Below, piece by piece: positions 62,241 through 64,000 of a DNA stretch of 64,000 nt. Under the pieces are notes generated by a model. The model saw only the letters and a list, made by a program, of their open reading frames with translations. It had not been told where the DNA came from and ran no database searches. Position 1 is the stretch's first letter. The number at the start of each line of letters is the position of its first letter. This DNA is from Glossina fuscipes (Eukaryota > Arthropoda > Insecta > Diptera > Glossinidae), in the NCBI RefSeq assembly GCF_014805625.2, contig NW_023998646.1, forward strand, positions 904,206-968,205. Direction: 5' to 3'. Made by a program: the position numbers and the translations under genes.

Positions 62241-62868
62241 TTTCACAAGATCTGGAATGTACATCGTTTACACTATCTGGAAGACAACGGCCTAAACGGT
62301 AACCTTGCAGACAATTCCGGCAAAAAACGTACTAAAATTTTTCAATATTTGCTTAAAAATGAAAGAATATATCTTACTCCACGTCCGTTTTGACAGGTAA
62401 CCTTCCTGCAATCAGGGTCCACCAACAAACTCATCCCACATTCCGGCTGTGCACACAAAACGCCACCGGCCTACAGCACATATTCTTCTGTAGCAAATGT
62501 TGGTATCCATCGTATTCTTCACGCATCAATAACTTGAAATGAGTTCTCATAACCAGCGGGACGACAGAGTTTAAGTAACGTCTGGATGCGGCATAAATTG
62601 TCGTTCTAATAACAGTGAGCGACAACAGTGCAAAAAACAATCAAGGCATGTAACATTTTTTGAAACAGCAAAAACTTCAGAATTTTTTTTTTTTCATTAA
62701 AGTAGGATTTCTGTTCCATGTTTACCTTATATCAGTACAGGCTAAGCAGGGAACTCCTTTAATATTCATTTTGACTAAATTTAATAGAGCTGCAAAGTCT
62801 TTTTCTCCGCCAGAAAAACGTTCGGCGCACTTAAAACAGAATTCTGCACACGGCGGATCGCCGTCATT
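62241..62868 (-). pseudogene. park: Parkin (E3 ubiquitin ligase) pseudogene fragment with introns
   Basis: Three exon-like blocks match parkin in order. Block 1 (62868-62726) is the end of RING0 into RING1: GDPPCAEFCFKCAE, SGGEKDFAALLNL, KGVPCLACTD. Block 2 (62675-62378) holds [54 protein letters not shown], i.e. RING1 to IBR. Block 3 (62331-62241) has YVFCRNCLQGY. A GT-AG intron (62377-62332) joins blocks 2 and 3 in phase, so this is a DNA-level copy, not a retrocopy. Lesions are a TAA at 62573-62571, a TAG at 62473-62471, two frame changes and a small deletion before MREEY. The ubiquitin-like domain and RING2 with its active Cys are absent. Non-functional. Confidence 0.85.
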
Positions 62869-64000
62869 AAAAATTGAAATAATATTCCTCAAATAGCAAA
62901 ACATGAGTACCATTAGTACTATAATATTACTTGGCACGAATTTGCACACCACCCTTGAGGTACCGTGATAGGCGCGATGCCAATTGTTTTGAACGGCTGG
63001 CTCCCCTTTAGGCGTATACCATTAAAAATTTAAGTTCACTGTTAGTGTGCTGATATCTGTAAAAGAAAAGGTTGTAATTTCGTATATAAAGATAACCACA
63101 AGCTTACCATTGACCAATAGAAGCATCGCATGCGTATGCTTGTGTGATAGTCAGACAATCTTGCGCAATGAGGCGGTAATGGGCGGCATTTGATTGGGAG
63201 CGGCAGTCAACGGGGAATACATGTCTCTTTATACAACACTGAATAGAAATAAGGGTAAAATAGAGATAAACACAAATAGGATAAACACAAATAGAGATAA
63301 ACACAAATGTGATAAACACAAACTTACAATTCGAGGAGAGCGAACCATTTTCATGATGCTGAGGCGGTGACCGGTGATTTTAATTTAAAATAGAATAATA
63401 ATAAGCAATTTATAAATTTATCTACATAATATATATAATATACCTTAGGATGGGGAAGCAATCGTCTTCGATGAAATATACAACTTGCTGCTGATTGTTT
63501 TTTAATCTAAAAATGGAATAAAATTATATGAATACATGTTAGATATTGAAATATATCTTAATACATTTATCTTGCAATGGCGCTACGTTGATGTCCTGAC
63601 GCTCCCTGAAGTTTCTTCCTGTCAGTAGCATAAAGAGTAAGTATTCGAATACATTTATTCGGTGGATACAGCCATTACTGCAGGAACCTGACGCCCTGAA
63701 GAAAGCAAGCCGTGCCATCAGCACGGAAGGACCTCTGTATGCATTGTTTCAGCCAAGTGTTTTCTTTTTAATTATACCTTGTAGTCTTGCCTTTTGTGTA
63801 GTTTGTACGAAATTTTTGGGGGAATTTATCGTTTTATTTTCTTTGGAACCATTTCGTGAATATCACTTGACCATTTTTTCAGCAACTACGCACAGATGAA
63901 TGGCGTTTTTGATTTAACATCGTGCTCCGTGCATAACAACTGATAAAATTTTTTGCTTAATATGGGGTCGTTTGGCTATCCACGAAAAGATTTGCTTCGC
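62869..64000. other. Right end: fragments, no defined gene
   Basis: The minus strand at about 62935-63020 reads PKGEPAVQNNWHRAYHGTS in an open frame leading towards the parkin block; I do not recognise it. A four-unit minisatellite is at 63265-63322. Other minus-strand frames (63104-63319, 63539-63724) are bounded by GT-AG-like signals but have no named homology. Confidence 0.4.
63265..63322. repeat. Minisatellite, 15-16 bp, four units
   Basis: Units beginning GATAAACACAAA start at 63265, 63280, 63296 and 63311. Confidence 0.9.

Overview
This is a 64 kb stretch of eukaryotic chromosome, AT-rich and repeat-laden. Its genes have split, GT-AG spliced exons whose products look like those of higher flies. 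The sequence alone does not name the species. A tephritid-type fruit fly is my inference from gene similarity and repeat style. There is one 400-base assembly gap (24109-24508). I see no operons, CRISPR arrays or prokaryotic features, and no plainly novel biological system.

Five conserved genes could be assembled exon by exon with consistent splice phases: (1) RpII15, the RPB9 subunit of RNA polymerase II, minus strand 6046-23474, three coding exons encoding 129 aa and split by a first intron of about 15.6 kb; (2) a mitochondrial very-long-chain acyl-CoA dehydrogenase, minus strand 24968-27919, first coding exon not found; (3) a PLPP6-type polyisoprenoid/presqualene diphosphate phosphatase, plus strand 39172-39795, 5' exon not found; (4) the ALG6 glucosyltransferase, plus strand 41124-45292, four exons, about 497 aa; (5) the JNK MAP kinase basket, minus strand 47580-55571, six coding exons, 376 aa with a TPY activation loop. 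ALG6 and basket are convergent. The genes serve unrelated pathways: transcription, fatty-acid oxidation, lipid phosphate metabolism, N-glycosylation and stress signalling.

The rest is mostly transposon debris. Inside the giant RpII15 intron lie a complete-ended but broken mariner (10387-11629, TA-flanked), a tRNA-derived SINE with a perfect 10-bp target duplication, an R1/LOA-like LINE remnant and a reverse-transcriptase fragment. Between the dehydrogenase and the phosphatase (30.4-37.6 kb) two decayed LINEs of different clades lie one inside the other. A degenerate relative of the outer one sits at 1.7-3.1 kb. SINE copies of the same family, one of them 5'-truncated with a 14-bp duplication, lie near 5.7 kb, 8.4 kb and 54.9 kb. 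A second set of long dispersed repeats recurs at least five times.

The right end (60-64 kb) is a graveyard: a Ty3/gypsy remnant, a MADF-domain fragment with a frameshift, and an intron-retaining, frameshifted and nonsense-bearing fragment of the E3 ligase parkin. The parkin fragment and the transposon-filled RpII15 intron are the most notable observations.
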